Positions 46,152 to 54,723 are shown, counted from the first letter of the stretch. The stretch is 64,000 nucleotides of DNA from an uncultured Acetatifactor sp. (GCA_910585615.1 CAJUFO010000002.1:62001-126000), one strand, 5' to 3'. Program-made: numbers and translations. The notes: generated from the sequence alone by a model not told the origin.

Positions 46152-46180
46152 TATATATGTAGCGATAAAATCTTGCCCAA
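46152..46180 (-). promoter_or_regulatory. promoter of the ABC exporter trio
   Basis: On the minus strand TTGGGC and TATATA are spaced by 17 bases, and the -10 lies 24 bases before the ATPase start. Confidence 0.55.
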
Positions 46181-46188
46181 AACCGGAT

Positions 46189-46240
46189 AAACGGCATGAC
46201 TGGCTGTGCTATGTGGCTGGCAGGAATTAAATGCCGTTTA
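46189..46240. repeat. 10-base inverted repeat just upstream of the ABC trio promoter
   Basis: TAAACGGCAT at 46189-46198 is exactly complementary to ATGCCGTTTA at 46231-46240, with 32 bases between. It lies between the promoter of the exporter trio and the terminator of the small upstream transcript. It may be an operator or an RNA fold. Confidence 0.5.
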
Positions 46241-46271
46241 TATGGATTTCCTGTATGATAAATTCGTGTAT

Positions 46272-46524
46272 AAAAAAAGGAACCGCTCTGCCATATACAT
46301 CTTCGAGTATACGCTAGCGGCTCCTGTTCTGATTACCGCATAGCCAAACAAGACTTTCCGTCTTTTCGGCCATGCGCTCTTCCGGATGTCCACCGGAATC
46401 AGGTCGTGACCGTAAAGTGAAAAATCTGCACGGGCAGCATAATCAGTACATAAGATACACAATTGTATGCAAACATGATGAATTCTCCTGCTTTCGTCTG
46501 TTTCAAGCACAGTAATCTGAAATT
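46272..46524 (-). ncRNA. short structured transcript with its own promoter and terminator
   Basis: A complete minus-strand unit: a TTGACT-17-TATCAT promoter at 46531-46559, about 250 transcribed bases, and a terminator in which GGAGCCGCT (46316-46324) pairs with AGCGGTTCC (46279-46287) before seven T residues. Internal hairpins include TTCCGG-TGGACA-TCCGGAA. A 25-codon reading frame with a good ribosome site lies in its 5' half. It could be a small mRNA, a regulatory RNA or both. I cannot match it to a named RNA family. Confidence 0.6.
46399..46476 (-). CDS. possible 25-residue hydrophobic peptide
   Basis: AGCAGGAGAATTCATC precedes an ATG, and the frame runs 25 codons to TGA. The peptide MFAYNCVSYVLIMLPVQIFH plus FTVTT is hydrophobic throughout, long enough for one membrane segment. 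The tight ribosome site and dedicated promoter argue for translation; its shortness and the structured RNA around it leave room for doubt. Possible roles are a leader, a signalling peptide or a type I toxin-like peptide. Confidence 0.5.
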   Translation of the reverse strand: MFAYNCVSYVLIMLPVQIFHFTVTT

Positions 46525-46530
46525 TCAAGT

Positions 46531-46559
46531 ATGATATCACGTCTGTTTTGAAAAGTCAA
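46531..46559 (-). promoter_or_regulatory. sigma-A promoter of the short structured transcript
   Basis: On the minus strand TTGACT is followed after exactly 17 bases by TATCAT, in a local A/T-rich stretch. The 157 bases from here to the epimerase start show no gene. Confidence 0.75.
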
Positions 46560-46716
46560 GGGTTAAAATCAATAAAATTCTATTGATTTCACAGGCGTGA
46601 CAGATTACAATAAGAACAGCGGATGTCCGACAGGAGGTCGGTCAGGAGCCTGGAAAGGCGGGCCCGGGGACAGCAGACGGGCATCGAGAGAATGGAGAGC
46701 AGGAGGACGTGAGGAT

Positions 46717-47493
46717 ATGAAGACAGGGGCACAGCTCTACACCATACGTGCATACACGCAGAATGAAAAGGATTTCGCGCGCAGCATGAAGCGGATTGCA
46801 CAGATAGGCTACAAGACGGTACAGATTTCCGCAGTGGGAAAGGATATCCGCCCGGAGCGCATCCGGGAAATCTGCGATGAGAACGGGCTGGAGATCGTAC
46901 TGACCCACAGCGATGTGAACCGCATCCTCTATGACACGGAGAAGCTGATTGCGGAGCATGATATCATGGGATGCAGGTACATAGGCATAGGGGCCATGCC
47001 GGACAGATACCGCGCGCCGGAATGGCTGGCACATTTCGCGGAGGATTTCCGGGAGCCGTCGAAAAAAATCGCGGATGCCGGGAAGCTTCTGATGTACCAC
47101 AACCACAATTTCGAATTCCGCAAGGTGAAGGCGGAAGGCGCCGATGGGGAGAAGCGCATTTTGGAGTATCTATGTGAGTGGTTCGGGCCCCAGGAGCTTG
47201 GGTTTACGCTGGACACTTACTGGGTGCAGGCTGCCGGGGCGGATGTCTGCCAGTGGATTGAGCGATTGGCGGACAGGATTCCTTGCGTGCACCTGAAGGA
47301 TATGGCTATGAGCGCGGAGGGACCTGTGATGGCGCCAGTGATGGAGGGAAATCTGAATTTCCAGGCCATCCTGAACAAGCTGGAAGGAACCAGCTGCAAG
47401 TATCTGCTGGTGGAGCAGGACATCTGTCAGGGGAGCCCCTTTGGCTGCCTGAAGCAAAGCTATGACAATCTGGCAGCCACCGGATACCGATGA
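46717..47493 (+). CDS. TIM-barrel sugar phosphate isomerase/epimerase family protein
   Basis: A 258-residue protein; the start at 46717 follows GTGAGGAT, and longer in-frame starts lack a site. It belongs to the xylose isomerase-like TIM-barrel family (PF01261): IAQIGYKTVQIS, LTHSDV, a metal-binding MYHNHNFEF, FTLDTYWVQAAG, VHLKDM and LLVEQD. These provide the usual Glu/His/Asp metal ligands. Substrates of the family range from inosose to tagatose and cannot be chosen from sequence. It sits 17 bases before dcd, probably co-transcribed by chance of position. Confidence 0.88.
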   Translation: MKTGAQLYTIRAYTQNEKDFARSMKRIAQIGYKTVQISAVGKDIRPERIREICDENGLEIVLTHSDVNRILYDTEKLIAEHDIMGCRYIGIGAMPDRYRAPEWLAHFAEDFREPSKKIADAGKLLMYHNHNFEFRKVKAEGADGEKRILEYLCEWFGPQELGFTLDTYWVQAAGADVCQWIERLADRIPCVHLKDMAMSAEGPVMAPVMEGNLNFQAILNKLEGTSCKYLLVEQDICQGSPFGCLKQSYDNLAATGYR

Positions 47494-47509
47494 CAGGGGA
47501 GAGGACAGG

Positions 47510-48043
47510 ATGGTACTATCGGACAAGACAATCATGAGGATGCTCCGGGAGGGGACGCTGTCCATGTCGCCCCTGGAGGAGGGGCAGATACAGCCCGCCA
47601 GCGTGGATATCCGGCTGGGGAACATGTTCAGCATCATTGAGGATCTGCCCAGAGGTGTCATCGACCTGGAGAATGAGATTCAATACCGTACCATGGAGAC
47701 GGATACCTATGTGCTCCTGCCCGGCCAGTTCGTCCTGGCCACCACCATGGAATACATAGAGCTGCCCGACAATCTGACGGCCTTTGTAGAGGGGCGCAGC
47801 TCCCTGGGGCGTATGGGGCTGTTCATCCAGAACGCCGGATGGGTGGATCCGGGCTTTCGGGGAGAGATAACGCTGGAGCTGTTCAACGCCAACCGCTGCG
47901 CCATTGAGCTGAAGGCCGGGCGCAGGGTGGGGCAGCTGGTGTTCGCCGAGATGGACGATGCCGCGCTGCATCCCTACCGGGGAAAATATCAGGGACAGAC
48001 GGGAGCGACGGGTTCTCGTGCATTTATGGACGAAAAAAAGTGA
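47510..48043 (+). CDS. dcd: dCTP deaminase
   Basis: A 177-residue trimeric nucleotide hydrolase; the start at 47510 lies after GAGAGGACAGG. It shows IQPASVDIRLGN, the catalytic region VEGRSSLGRMGLFIQN followed by AGWVDPGFRGEITLELFN, and the C-terminal GKYQGQTGAT lid. The first half of the signature (RSSLxRxGL) marks dCTP deaminase, as opposed to dUTPase. It makes dUTP for dTMP synthesis; some Gram-positive relatives also hydrolyse dUTP directly. Confidence 0.95.
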   Translation: MVLSDKTIMRMLREGTLSMSPLEEGQIQPASVDIRLGNMFSIIEDLPRGVIDLENEIQYRTMETDTYVLLPGQFVLATTMEYIELPDNLTAFVEGRSSLGRMGLFIQNAGWVDPGFRGEITLELFNANRCAIELKAGRRVGQLVFAEMDDAALHPYRGKYQGQTGATGSRAFMDEKK

Positions 48044-48079
48044 AATTCATAATAATCGTTTAGAATCCTGAAGAATAAA

Positions 48080-48109
48080 TGGACAAACTGCAGTATTTGG
48101 GGATAAAAT
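48080..48109 (+). promoter_or_regulatory. candidate promoter for the DUF3048 gene
   Basis: TGGACA and TAAAAT are separated by 18 bases, 35 bases before the start codon, in an A/T-rich gap after dcd. Confidence 0.5.
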
Positions 48110-48144
48110 ATAAAAAAACATAAAAGAAAGGAAAAGAGATTTCC

Positions 48145-49272
48145 ATGAAAAAGAAAGTACTGGCAGCAATTTTGGCAGCGGCTATCATACTGGTTGGCTG
48201 CGGAGGCAACGATGGGGGGAAGGAGGACGATCCGGTACAGACATTGGAACCGGTAGTGGTGGATGAGACGCCGGAACCCAGCCCTGAAGCCACCGAAGAA
48301 CCGGGTGAGGAAGCGGAAGCGGAACCGGAAGAGACCCGCGAGGGCATGTATCGAAGCGAGCTCACGAATGAGTGGATTGACGAGGAGCTGAAAGACCAGC
48401 GTCCCATAGCGGTCATGGTAGACAACGAAAAGATAGCGCTCCCCCATTATGGCCTGACGGAAGCAGACGTTATCTACGAGCTCATGAACAGCACGAAGAA
48501 CGACAGGATTACGCGGTTCATGGTGCTTGTAAAGGACTGGGGCAAAATCCAGCAGCTGGGAAGCATACGGAGCACCAGGTCCACGAACGTCTACCTGGTG
48601 GGAGAGTGGAACGCCGTGCTCTGCCATGACGGGGGGCCTTACTTTGCGCTTGACCTGATAAAGGAGAAGGCCTACTGCGACAACTTCACCGGAACCTTTT
48701 CCCGGGTGGATAATGGTAAGGCCACGGAGTTTACGGAATATATCCTGCCGGGGGATTTGGAAAGGAATTTCAAGAGCTCGAACTACAGCACCGAATACAA
48801 TGAACATTATCCCGGGAAGCATTTTACGTTTTCCAGCGATGAAATCGACCTGTCCGACGAGGCAGGGGCCATCGACTGTACAGAGATTCAGCTTCCCTTC
48901 AAGCACAATGGCTCCACGCTGAAATACAATGAGGCCACAGGGACATATGATTATTATGAGTATGGTCAGGCCCATCTTGACCCGCAGCATGATAATGCCC
49001 AACTGAGCTTTAAGAACCTTCTGATTCAGGACTGTACGTTCGCCGACCTGGGCGAGGGCTACTTGGTCTACAATGTCATCGACACCACAGGACGGAGCGG
49101 ATATTATATTACAAACGGGAAAGCGATAGAAGTGACCTGGTATAAGGAATCGGATACTTCCCCTACGAAATTTTACAAAAAGGGGACAAGCGAGGAGATT
49201 AAGCTGAACACGGGAAAGACGTATATCTCGATTGTACCGTCTGACGGGTGGAAGGATATGGTCATAAAATAG
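48145..49272 (+). CDS. DUF3048 lipoprotein, YerB-like
   Basis: A 375-residue lipoprotein after GAAAGGAAAAGAG. The signal peptide ends with IILVGC, followed by an acidic Pro/Glu-rich tether to about residue 70. The DUF3048 N-terminal domain starts at RPIAVMVDNEK and includes GLTEADVIYELM, RITRFMVLV, GSIRSTRSTNVYL and HDGGPYF; the second domain covers residues 235-375. Bacillus YerB is a membrane lipoprotein of unclear function. It is probably a single-gene unit, ending in a strong terminator. Confidence 0.93.
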   Translation: MKKKVLAAILAAAIILVGCGGNDGGKEDDPVQTLEPVVVDETPEPSPEATEEPGEEAEAEPEETREGMYRSELTNEWIDEELKDQRPIAVMVDNEKIALPHYGLTEADVIYELMNSTKNDRITRFMVLVKDWGKIQQLGSIRSTRSTNVYLVGEWNAVLCHDGGPYFALDLIKEKAYCDNFTGTFSRVDNGKATEFTEYILPGDLERNFKSSNYSTEYNEHYPGKHFTFSSDEIDLSDEAGAIDCTEIQLPFKHNGSTLKYNEATGTYDYYEYGQAHLDPQHDNAQLSFKNLLIQDCTFADLGEGYLVYNVIDTTGRSGYYITNGKAIEVTWYKESDTSPTKFYKKGTSEEIKLNTGKTYISIVPSDGWKDMVIK

Positions 49273-49293
49273 GCAGCTTTATGGCCATGCCTG

Positions 49294-49332
49294 GAAAAAG
49301 ATGAACATGTGACGGTGTTCATCTTTTTCTTT
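49294..49332 (+). terminator. Rho-independent terminator after the DUF3048 gene
   Basis: GAAAAAGATGAACA and TGTTCATCTTTTTC form a perfect 14-base stem with an 8-base loop, leading into TTTC. Its symmetry would also work on the other strand. Confidence 0.92.
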
Positions 49333-49379
49333 CGGCGGAACCGGAGGAGGATAGGAGAGCGGGTGCAGGGGGGAAGGGA

Positions 49380-50609
49380 ATGGACAGAAGAAAGCGGATT
49401 CGCAGGGACAGGCTGATATATCTGGGGATTGCGGTTCTGGCGGTCCTGCTGAATGTGGCGGCATGGAACAGCGCTGCCTTTTCGGATTGGTATATCGCCC
49501 ATGTCTTCCCTGTCTGGGTGGGCACCTATGGCCGTCTGACCGGACTGTTCCCTTTCTCGGTGGGGGAGTGGATGATTGTGGCCGGGCTGGTGGCGCTGGG
49601 GCTGGCTGCGCTGTTCGGCATCGGCTGGGCGGGAATCGGCGGTATTTCGGCAGTGGGGCATCTGTTGGGCAGAAGACATAAAGCGGCTGCTTATATTTCC
49701 AGTGCGGGGCTGAGAATCTATCGGAAGATCAGCATCGCATATTATCGGTTTTTCGTATGGACATTGCTGATTGTCTGCCTGGTCATGACGCTGAACTGCT
49801 TCATCCTGTACCATGCCTCCACCTTTTCGGAGCAGTATTTCGGCGAGGACGACAATGTGTACGCGCTGGAGGAGCTGATCGGGGTCTATAACATGGTGGC
49901 GGAACAGTGCAACCGCTTAAGCGGAGAGATGCTGCGGGACGAGGACGGCATGGCACTGTACCCGGGGAGCCTGGGGAGGGACGGGGAGCTGCTGGACATG
50001 GAGGACATGTCCAGGGAGCTGATGGCGCGGCTGGGGGAGGAATATCCCCGGCTGAAGGGCTATTATCCCCGGCCCAAGGCGCTGTTGGCCTCGGACTTTA
50101 TGTGCCAGCAGCATATGCAGGGGTACTATTTTCCCTTCTCCATGGAGGCCAATTACAACGATGTGATGCACATCCTGAATTTCCCCTCCACCATGTGCCA
50201 TGAGCTGGCCCATCTGCGGGGGTATATCTATGAGGACGAGGCAAATTTCATCGGCTATCTGGCCTGCGTGGAATCGGAGGACGCCTTTTTCCAGTACGCG
50301 GGATATCTCAGTGTATTGGTGTACCTGCGCAATGACATCTACAAGGCGAGGAGGGAGGACCGCGCCGCCTACGAGGAGGCCATAGAGCGGATCGCCCCGG
50401 TGGAGGTGGAGGCCCGGGTCTGGGAGGACAATGTGTTCGTGGTGCAGGAGGAGTGGGACCGGATCGACGGGAAGGCCCTGATCGACACAGAGGTGGTGGA
50501 CAAGGCCGCGGACGTGTTCATCGATACCAACCTGAAGATACATGGCATCTCCGACGGCGCGGTGAGCTACAGCCGCGTGGTGAAGCTGTTGCTGCAGTAT
50601 TACCGTTAG
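49380..50609 (+). CDS. DUF3810 membrane protein with zinc metallopeptidase motif
   Basis: A 409-residue protein behind GGGGGAAGGG. Three hydrophobic segments are seen (residues 12-30, 55-80, 115-140). The C-terminal soluble part contains TMCHELAHLRG with a HExxH-like core (HELAH) and, 12 residues later, EDEANFIGYLAC, an ExxxN/E arrangement typical of the third zinc ligand. The family is DUF3810, of unknown function. The motif and topology suggest a membrane-embedded or surface peptidase. It stands alone between two terminated units. Confidence 0.9.
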   Translation: MDRRKRIRRDRLIYLGIAVLAVLLNVAAWNSAAFSDWYIAHVFPVWVGTYGRLTGLFPFSVGEWMIVAGLVALGLAALFGIGWAGIGGISAVGHLLGRRHKAAAYISSAGLRIYRKISIAYYRFFVWTLLIVCLVMTLNCFILYHASTFSEQYFGEDDNVYALEELIGVYNMVAEQCNRLSGEMLRDEDGMALYPGSLGRDGELLDMEDMSRELMARLGEEYPRLKGYYPRPKALLASDFMCQQHMQGYYFPFSMEANYNDVMHILNFPSTMCHELAHLRGYIYEDEANFIGYLACVESEDAFFQYAGYLSVLVYLRNDIYKARREDRAAYEEAIERIAPVEVEARVWEDNVFVVQEEWDRIDGKALIDTEVVDKAADVFIDTNLKIHGISDGAVSYSRVVKLLLQYYR

Positions 50610-51114
50610 GGAATCTTTCCTTTCTGTTTAAGGTCAGATATGCGGTTTTCAGGGTTGATTTCTCCCAATAGTTTCATTGTGATGTATAATTGCCCGGAAG
50701 GCTTTTTGAAGGGTATAGAGGAATCGCTCGGAATGGAATAGCAGGCGGTTCACCGGATGAGTTAATACGGGAAACCGTTGATTGGTTGACTGACTGCTAC
50801 CACAGGACAGGGGATGCCATCTGCGGGGAAGCCGCTTGCCAGACAGCAAAGGCCTATAGCGAGATGGAGCGATGCCTGAAGCCCAATGCATCCCAGGTAG
50901 GGGAAGCATTGGGAAGATGGCCCAGGAGCGCTGAGAGGGAAAAGAACGTCGGATGGATAACCGAGGATATTGTGCACCGGGTCAGACATGGCATACAAGG
51001 GTGCAGATTTTATGGGAGGGGGCATGGCTCTTGGATCTGGAGAGGAAACGGATTTATAGGTTCGAGGAATAAAAGAGCCTCCAGGTAGTGGAAAGATATA
51101 TAAGGGGAAGAGAT
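50610..51114. other. 505-base gap without a convincing gene
   Basis: Contains a TATAAT at 50685 without a good -35, and a 132-codon frame from a TTG at 50690 that lacks a ribosome site and has no recognisable domain. It overlaps the promoter region of the regulator pair downstream. The stretch may be a decayed gene, since DELIRETVDWLTDCYHR reads like protein, but this is weak. Confidence 0.4.
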
Positions 51115-51843
51115 ATGATATGTATTGCTATCTGTGACGATGATGTGAAGGAAGCCGAGAGGGTCGGTAGGCTGGTGGAAAAGTGCTGTAGAAAAAAGAA
51201 AACCATCTGTAGGAATGAGGTGTTCTGTGACGGCAGAGCCCTTTTTTACGAGGTGGAAGAAGGAAGGCATTACGATATTCTTCTGCTAGATATAGAGATG
51301 TCGGAGCTGAACGGGATAGAATTAACCAGTAAGGTCAAAAAGTATCTTCCGGATGCAATCACTATCTTTGTCTCATCTTATGAACAGTATGTGTATAAGT
51401 CCTTTGAAGTACAGCCATACCGCTTTATCCCCAAAAGGGATGCAGGGAAGATGCTGCCGGCAGCGGTGGAGGATGCCCTTGGACTGGCATTGGAAAGGGA
51501 GGGAAAATTCTATATTGCTGAAAACCAGAAGGTATTGGAGAAGATACCTTTGAAAAGCATTACCTATATCTGGCATCGAGAAAAATATGCTTATATCGAA
51601 AAGTCGAATAAGGAGCATACAAAAGTTCGCAAGACATTGAGACAGGTGTATAAGGAGCTGCCGGAGGAAGACTTTGCGTGGGTGGATCGGGGGTGTATCG
51701 TGAATCTGGCGCAAATTCTCAGGATTACAGGAGATGGCATCATCCTGGGGGATGGGACGCAGTTGGGGGCAGGCAGGGAAAAGATTGGAGAAATGAAGGA
51801 CAGACTGAGGAGATACTGGGTAAGCAGGGAGGGACTGAGATGA
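51115..51843 (+). CDS. LytTR-family response regulator, AgrA/ComE type
   Basis: A 242-residue regulator; the start at 51115 follows GGGGAAGAG. The receiver domain shows the acidic pocket in IAICDDD, the phosphorylated Asp in ILLLDIEMSELNGIEL and the conserved Lys in FIPKRDAGK. The C-terminal LytTR DNA-binding domain includes IPLKSITYIWHREKYAYIEKS, LRQVYKELPEEDFAWVDRGCIVNL and the final QLGAGREKIGEMKDRLRRYW. Its stop overlaps the kinase start by four bases. Such regulators control peptide-sensing and bacteriocin-type operons; the ABC module at 53587 is the obvious candidate target. Confidence 0.94.
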   Translation: MICIAICDDDVKEAERVGRLVEKCCRKKKTICRNEVFCDGRALFYEVEEGRHYDILLLDIEMSELNGIELTSKVKKYLPDAITIFVSSYEQYVYKSFEVQPYRFIPKRDAGKMLPAAVEDALGLALEREGKFYIAENQKVLEKIPLKSITYIWHREKYAYIEKSNKEHTKVRKTLRQVYKELPEEDFAWVDRGCIVNLAQILRITGDGIILGDGTQLGAGREKIGEMKDRLRRYWVSREGLR

Positions 51844-53138
51844 CCTTGTTGCTGGCGAACATAGTGGATATCGTCTGGACCTTCAATGAATCTTTCTGGA
51901 TGTGGCGGCTGGTGGATATGCTCTATGAGAGGAGGAAATGGACTGGTGAACTGGGAAGGAGGAAATGCCTACTTCCAGGGACAATGATGGCAATTGAAGT
52001 ATTGGCTATTTTTCTTTTAAATCAATTTGTGCTGGTATCGCCGTATACGGTTCTGGCTATATTGGGAATAAGCATAGCATTTACGCTTATTTTTTGGAAG
52101 TGCGATTTTGTGAATGCCGTAGCCGTTATAGGGGGCTATATAGTGCTTCTCACTGCGGTAGGAGTAACGGAAGTATCGCTGACAGGTATAATCGGAGGGG
52201 AAGAGCTGATTCGTCAGACTACTGCGGAACAGGGGTGGATTCGTATTATTTATCAGATGATAATAGGACCGATTTGGTTTGGGATATGCTATGCCTTGTA
52301 TTTTTGTCTCAAAAAGAAAAAGGAGCAGCCGTCCTCTATCAAGTATTTGGCATATGTGTCAGCGGTATGGTGGTTTGGCTTTACATTTGTGCTTCAGCAG
52401 ATGTTGAGCAGCTTTAGTATTGCCATAAGTATAATCTGGTATATTTTTATGGCGGCTGTGTCAGCAGGAATCGGCTTAGGTTATTATGTTGCTAAAAATA
52501 GACAGATGCAGGTTCAGATGCAAATGCTGGAGACCCAGAACAGGATGCTCGAGAATAAATATATGCAGGTCCGGGACTTTTATGCCTCCAATGCAAAGCT
52601 GTATCATGATATGAACCATCATTTAAATGCAGTGCATCATATGCTGGAAGATGGAGAAGACACGCAGGCGAAAAAATATATTGAAAACCTGACAGGTGTG
52701 GGAAAGCCCCGACCTATAAAGAAGAGAACCGGAATTGATATGATAGATGTGATACTGAGCGAATTGGAGAGAAAGGCAGAGGAAAAGGGGATTACGGTGT
52801 TGATGGAAACACAGATTCTGCCCCAGGACATGGAGGTGGAGACAAGGGATTTATGTGTCCTTTTTGCCAATCTGATGGAAAATGCTTTAGAGGCCTCTCA
52901 AAAGGAGATTCGTGTGGCTGTCAAGAAGATTCAGGGCATGCTGCTGATTCAGGTGTGGAATGATTGCTGCGAGATGCCCAGAAGAGAGAACGGACGGTTC
53001 ATGACCCGTAAGCGGGACAAGCAGAATCATGGGTGGGGAACGCAGAGCATAGAAGATGTGGTGCGGCGGTATCAGGGGAGCATAGAGTATAAAATACCGG
53101 ATGGAGAATTCTGCGTAGATGTCGTCATTAATGTGTAG
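51840..53138 (+). CDS. GHKL sensor histidine kinase, AgrC-like
   Basis: A 432-residue kinase starting at the ATGA overlap with the regulator, behind GGGAGGGACTG. The first 210 residues have six or seven membrane segments, as in peptide-sensing kinases. A helical linker (MQVQMQMLETQNRMLENKY) leads to the His box KLYHDMNHHLNAVHHM and an atypical ATPase with LFANLMENALEAS and NHGWGTQSIEDVVRRYQG. No pheromone precursor gene is visible nearby, so the signal may be an external peptide. A terminator follows directly. Confidence 0.93.
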   Translation: MTLLLANIVDIVWTFNESFWMWRLVDMLYERRKWTGELGRRKCLLPGTMMAIEVLAIFLLNQFVLVSPYTVLAILGISIAFTLIFWKCDFVNAVAVIGGYIVLLTAVGVTEVSLTGIIGGEELIRQTTAEQGWIRIIYQMIIGPIWFGICYALYFCLKKKKEQPSSIKYLAYVSAVWWFGFTFVLQQMLSSFSIAISIIWYIFMAAVSAGIGLGYYVAKNRQMQVQMQMLETQNRMLENKYMQVRDFYASNAKLYHDMNHHLNAVHHMLEDGEDTQAKKYIENLTGVGKPRPIKKRTGIDMIDVILSELERKAEEKGITVLMETQILPQDMEVETRDLCVLFANLMENALEASQKEIRVAVKKIQGMLLIQVWNDCCEMPRRENGRFMTRKRDKQNHGWGTQSIEDVVRRYQGSIEYKIPDGEFCVDVVINV

Positions 53139-53174
53139 GAGAGAGCGCTGACTAATAGATATTGGATTTAGAAG

Positions 53175-53208
53175 GAAGGATGTCGTGTATTCGACAGCCT
53201 TCTTTTGT
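53175..53208 (+). terminator. Rho-independent terminator after the histidine kinase gene
   Basis: GAAGGATGTCG and CGACAGCCTTC form an 11-base stem with one mismatch around a 6-base loop, followed by TTTTGTT. The group II intron remnant starts immediately behind it. Confidence 0.75.
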
Positions 53209-53209
53209 T

Positions 53210-53455
53210 GTGCGCCCGGCGGCGCACGTTTCCAACGGGTGTAAGTCCCGAATCCGCCCGGTAGTGGGAAGGATATAGCCGAAGGCAAGGGTGTCTATCG
53301 TGAGGTGGAATCTGAAGGAAGCCGGATGTGGGGAACATACTAACCTGCGGGCAAATCTCTGGTCTGACGAACAGAAACCACATATGAGGTCATGCATGAG
53401 GGTAAGGCTGCAACACAATTTGAAGGTCAAAAATAAAGACATTAAGGTCATATGA
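53210..53455 (+). mobile_element. group II intron remnant, 5' part only
   Basis: The segment starts with GTGCGCCCGGCGGCGCAC, the 5' end and first stem of many bacterial group II introns. It continues with domain I-like blocks (AACGGGTGTAAGTCCCG, GGAAGGATATAGCCGAAGGC, GGGTAAGGCTGCAAC). No intron-encoded reverse transcriptase and no domain V hairpin are found before the next gene, so it is truncated and inert. Its junction directly after a terminator stem and T-run fits the target choice of bacterial class C introns. The rest of the gap to 53586 is A/T-rich and empty of genes. Confidence 0.7.
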
Positions 53456-53586
53456 GCAAATAGGAAGAAAAATATTATACAATCATCTTGTTCCAAACAT
53501 ATGTGAACGTACAGCTCTGAAACAGAATCTTTTTACAACAGATAAAGGGACAATGAAATAACGCGATGTGAAGGGAAAAAGCAGCA

Positions 53587-54723
53587 ATGAAAAAAAGGGT
53601 GAAACATTACGGAATGCCGACCTGCCTGGTTCTGGTAATCTTCTTTGTGATATCGATGGACAGAGGCCTTTTTGCAGGGAGGCACGAGGAAGTCAAAGAA
53701 GCAGGAGAGGTTTCCGCGCAGAACGTTTCTGCTGAGAAGGCCTTCTGCGGAATGGACATTCCTTATAAGTATAAAGGAGATATAAACGCCAGGAACCGGA
53801 TAGATGCAGCCATTGATGCGCCGGACATCATCAGGAAGGAAGGCTTCCGAAAGGCGTCTGCTCGCATAGCGGATGTGCCGGAGGCATCCATACTGGCCTT
53901 GTTAGAGGAACGCTATCACCCTTATGAGGGTGAGGAGTATGATAACATCAGGCAGTATCTGGGAGAAGATGAAATGTGCCTGAGCTTTTCCAGGATGTAT
54001 CAGGAGTTTTTTATGCGATGCCGGACGGCGGACTATATCCGGATGGCCTATCGCGACCAGCCCACGGATGATTGCAATAAGGAGCGTTATGCTCTGGAGG
54101 CGGAACTGCCGGATTTCCAGCTGGCGGACTGTGACCAGCGGATTAAAGAAGTGTTCCAATCTTACGGCACAGACAGCGGATTCCGCATTGTGCACAGTAC
54201 CCTTGACCATGACACCATGGAGCAGGAAGCGCTTGAGCTGCACGCGGATGGGACATGGACAAAGCCGGACTATGCGTGGAGTGCGGACGATGACAGCTAC
54301 TATTGCAGAGTCTGGCAGTTGTGCAATGGGATTCCGGTGGCACATGGATACATGCTGCAGTCTTATGGAGATATCCTAAACCAAGGGAGTCACACCCTTG
54401 TTCTGAACAAAGAAAGGATTTTGCAGATGGATATGACGGAGGTCTATGACGTTCGGTATGGCCAGGAGCAGGAACCGCTTTTGGATTTTGATAAGGTTAT
54501 CGGACGGTATGGGCAGATTACGGAGGCGGCAGGGGAGACTTATGCTATTGAGATTACAGATATTGGGCTACGGGTAATCGGCGTGGACGAAGGAGGCGGG
54601 AAGTATCGGATGGCGCCGATATGGATTTTCTATGGGACGAAGACATACGAGGACGGAGGCGCCAATATGCCTTTTGCCATGATGATGGATGCCGTGACAG
54701 GAGATGAATTATGGGAGCTGTAA
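53587..54723 (+). CDS. exported or membrane-anchored protein of unknown function in an ABC module
   Basis: A 378-residue protein with an N-terminal hydrophobic segment (residues 14-28) after basic residues and no lipobox, so a signal anchor or signal peptide. The extracellular part is rich in acidic residues and has no recognised motif. The late blocks YAIEITDIGLRVIGVDEGGG and YRMAPIWIFYGTKTYEDGG, ending FAMMMDAVTGDEL, recall Lachnospiraceae lipoprotein-like families found beside such ABC genes, but I cannot name the family safely. It overlaps the first permease gene by 13 bases. A role as substrate receptor or immunity-like accessory is inferred from context. Confidence 0.75.
   Translation: MKKRVKHYGMPTCLVLVIFFVISMDRGLFAGRHEEVKEAGEVSAQNVSAEKAFCGMDIPYKYKGDINARNRIDAAIDAPDIIRKEGFRKASARIADVPEASILALLEERYHPYEGEEYDNIRQYLGEDEMCLSFSRMYQEFFMRCRTADYIRMAYRDQPTDDCNKERYALEAELPDFQLADCDQRIKEVFQSYGTDSGFRIVHSTLDHDTMEQEALELHADGTWTKPDYAWSADDDSYYCRVWQLCNGIPVAHGYMLQSYGDILNQGSHTLVLNKERILQMDMTEVYDVRYGQEQEPLLDFDKVIGRYGQITEAAGETYAIEITDIGLRVIGVDEGGGKYRMAPIWIFYGTKTYEDGGANMPFAMMMDAVTGDELWEL

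Noticed and set aside
46238..46540. 100-codon minus-strand frame across the short transcript region
   Set aside because: Its start lies upstream of the predicted transcription start, it reads through the terminator stem, and it competes with the 25-codon frame that has a proper ribosome site.
50690..51088. 132-codon frame from a TTG before the LytTR regulator
   Set aside because: No ribosome site, no domain, and it covers the expected promoter region; kept only as a doubtful remark.
53500..53550. ACAG-containing direct repeats before the ABC module as LytTR binding boxes
   Set aside because: Spacing is about 11 to 13 bases where LytTR sites normally repeat at about 21, and the cores diverge from the consensus.
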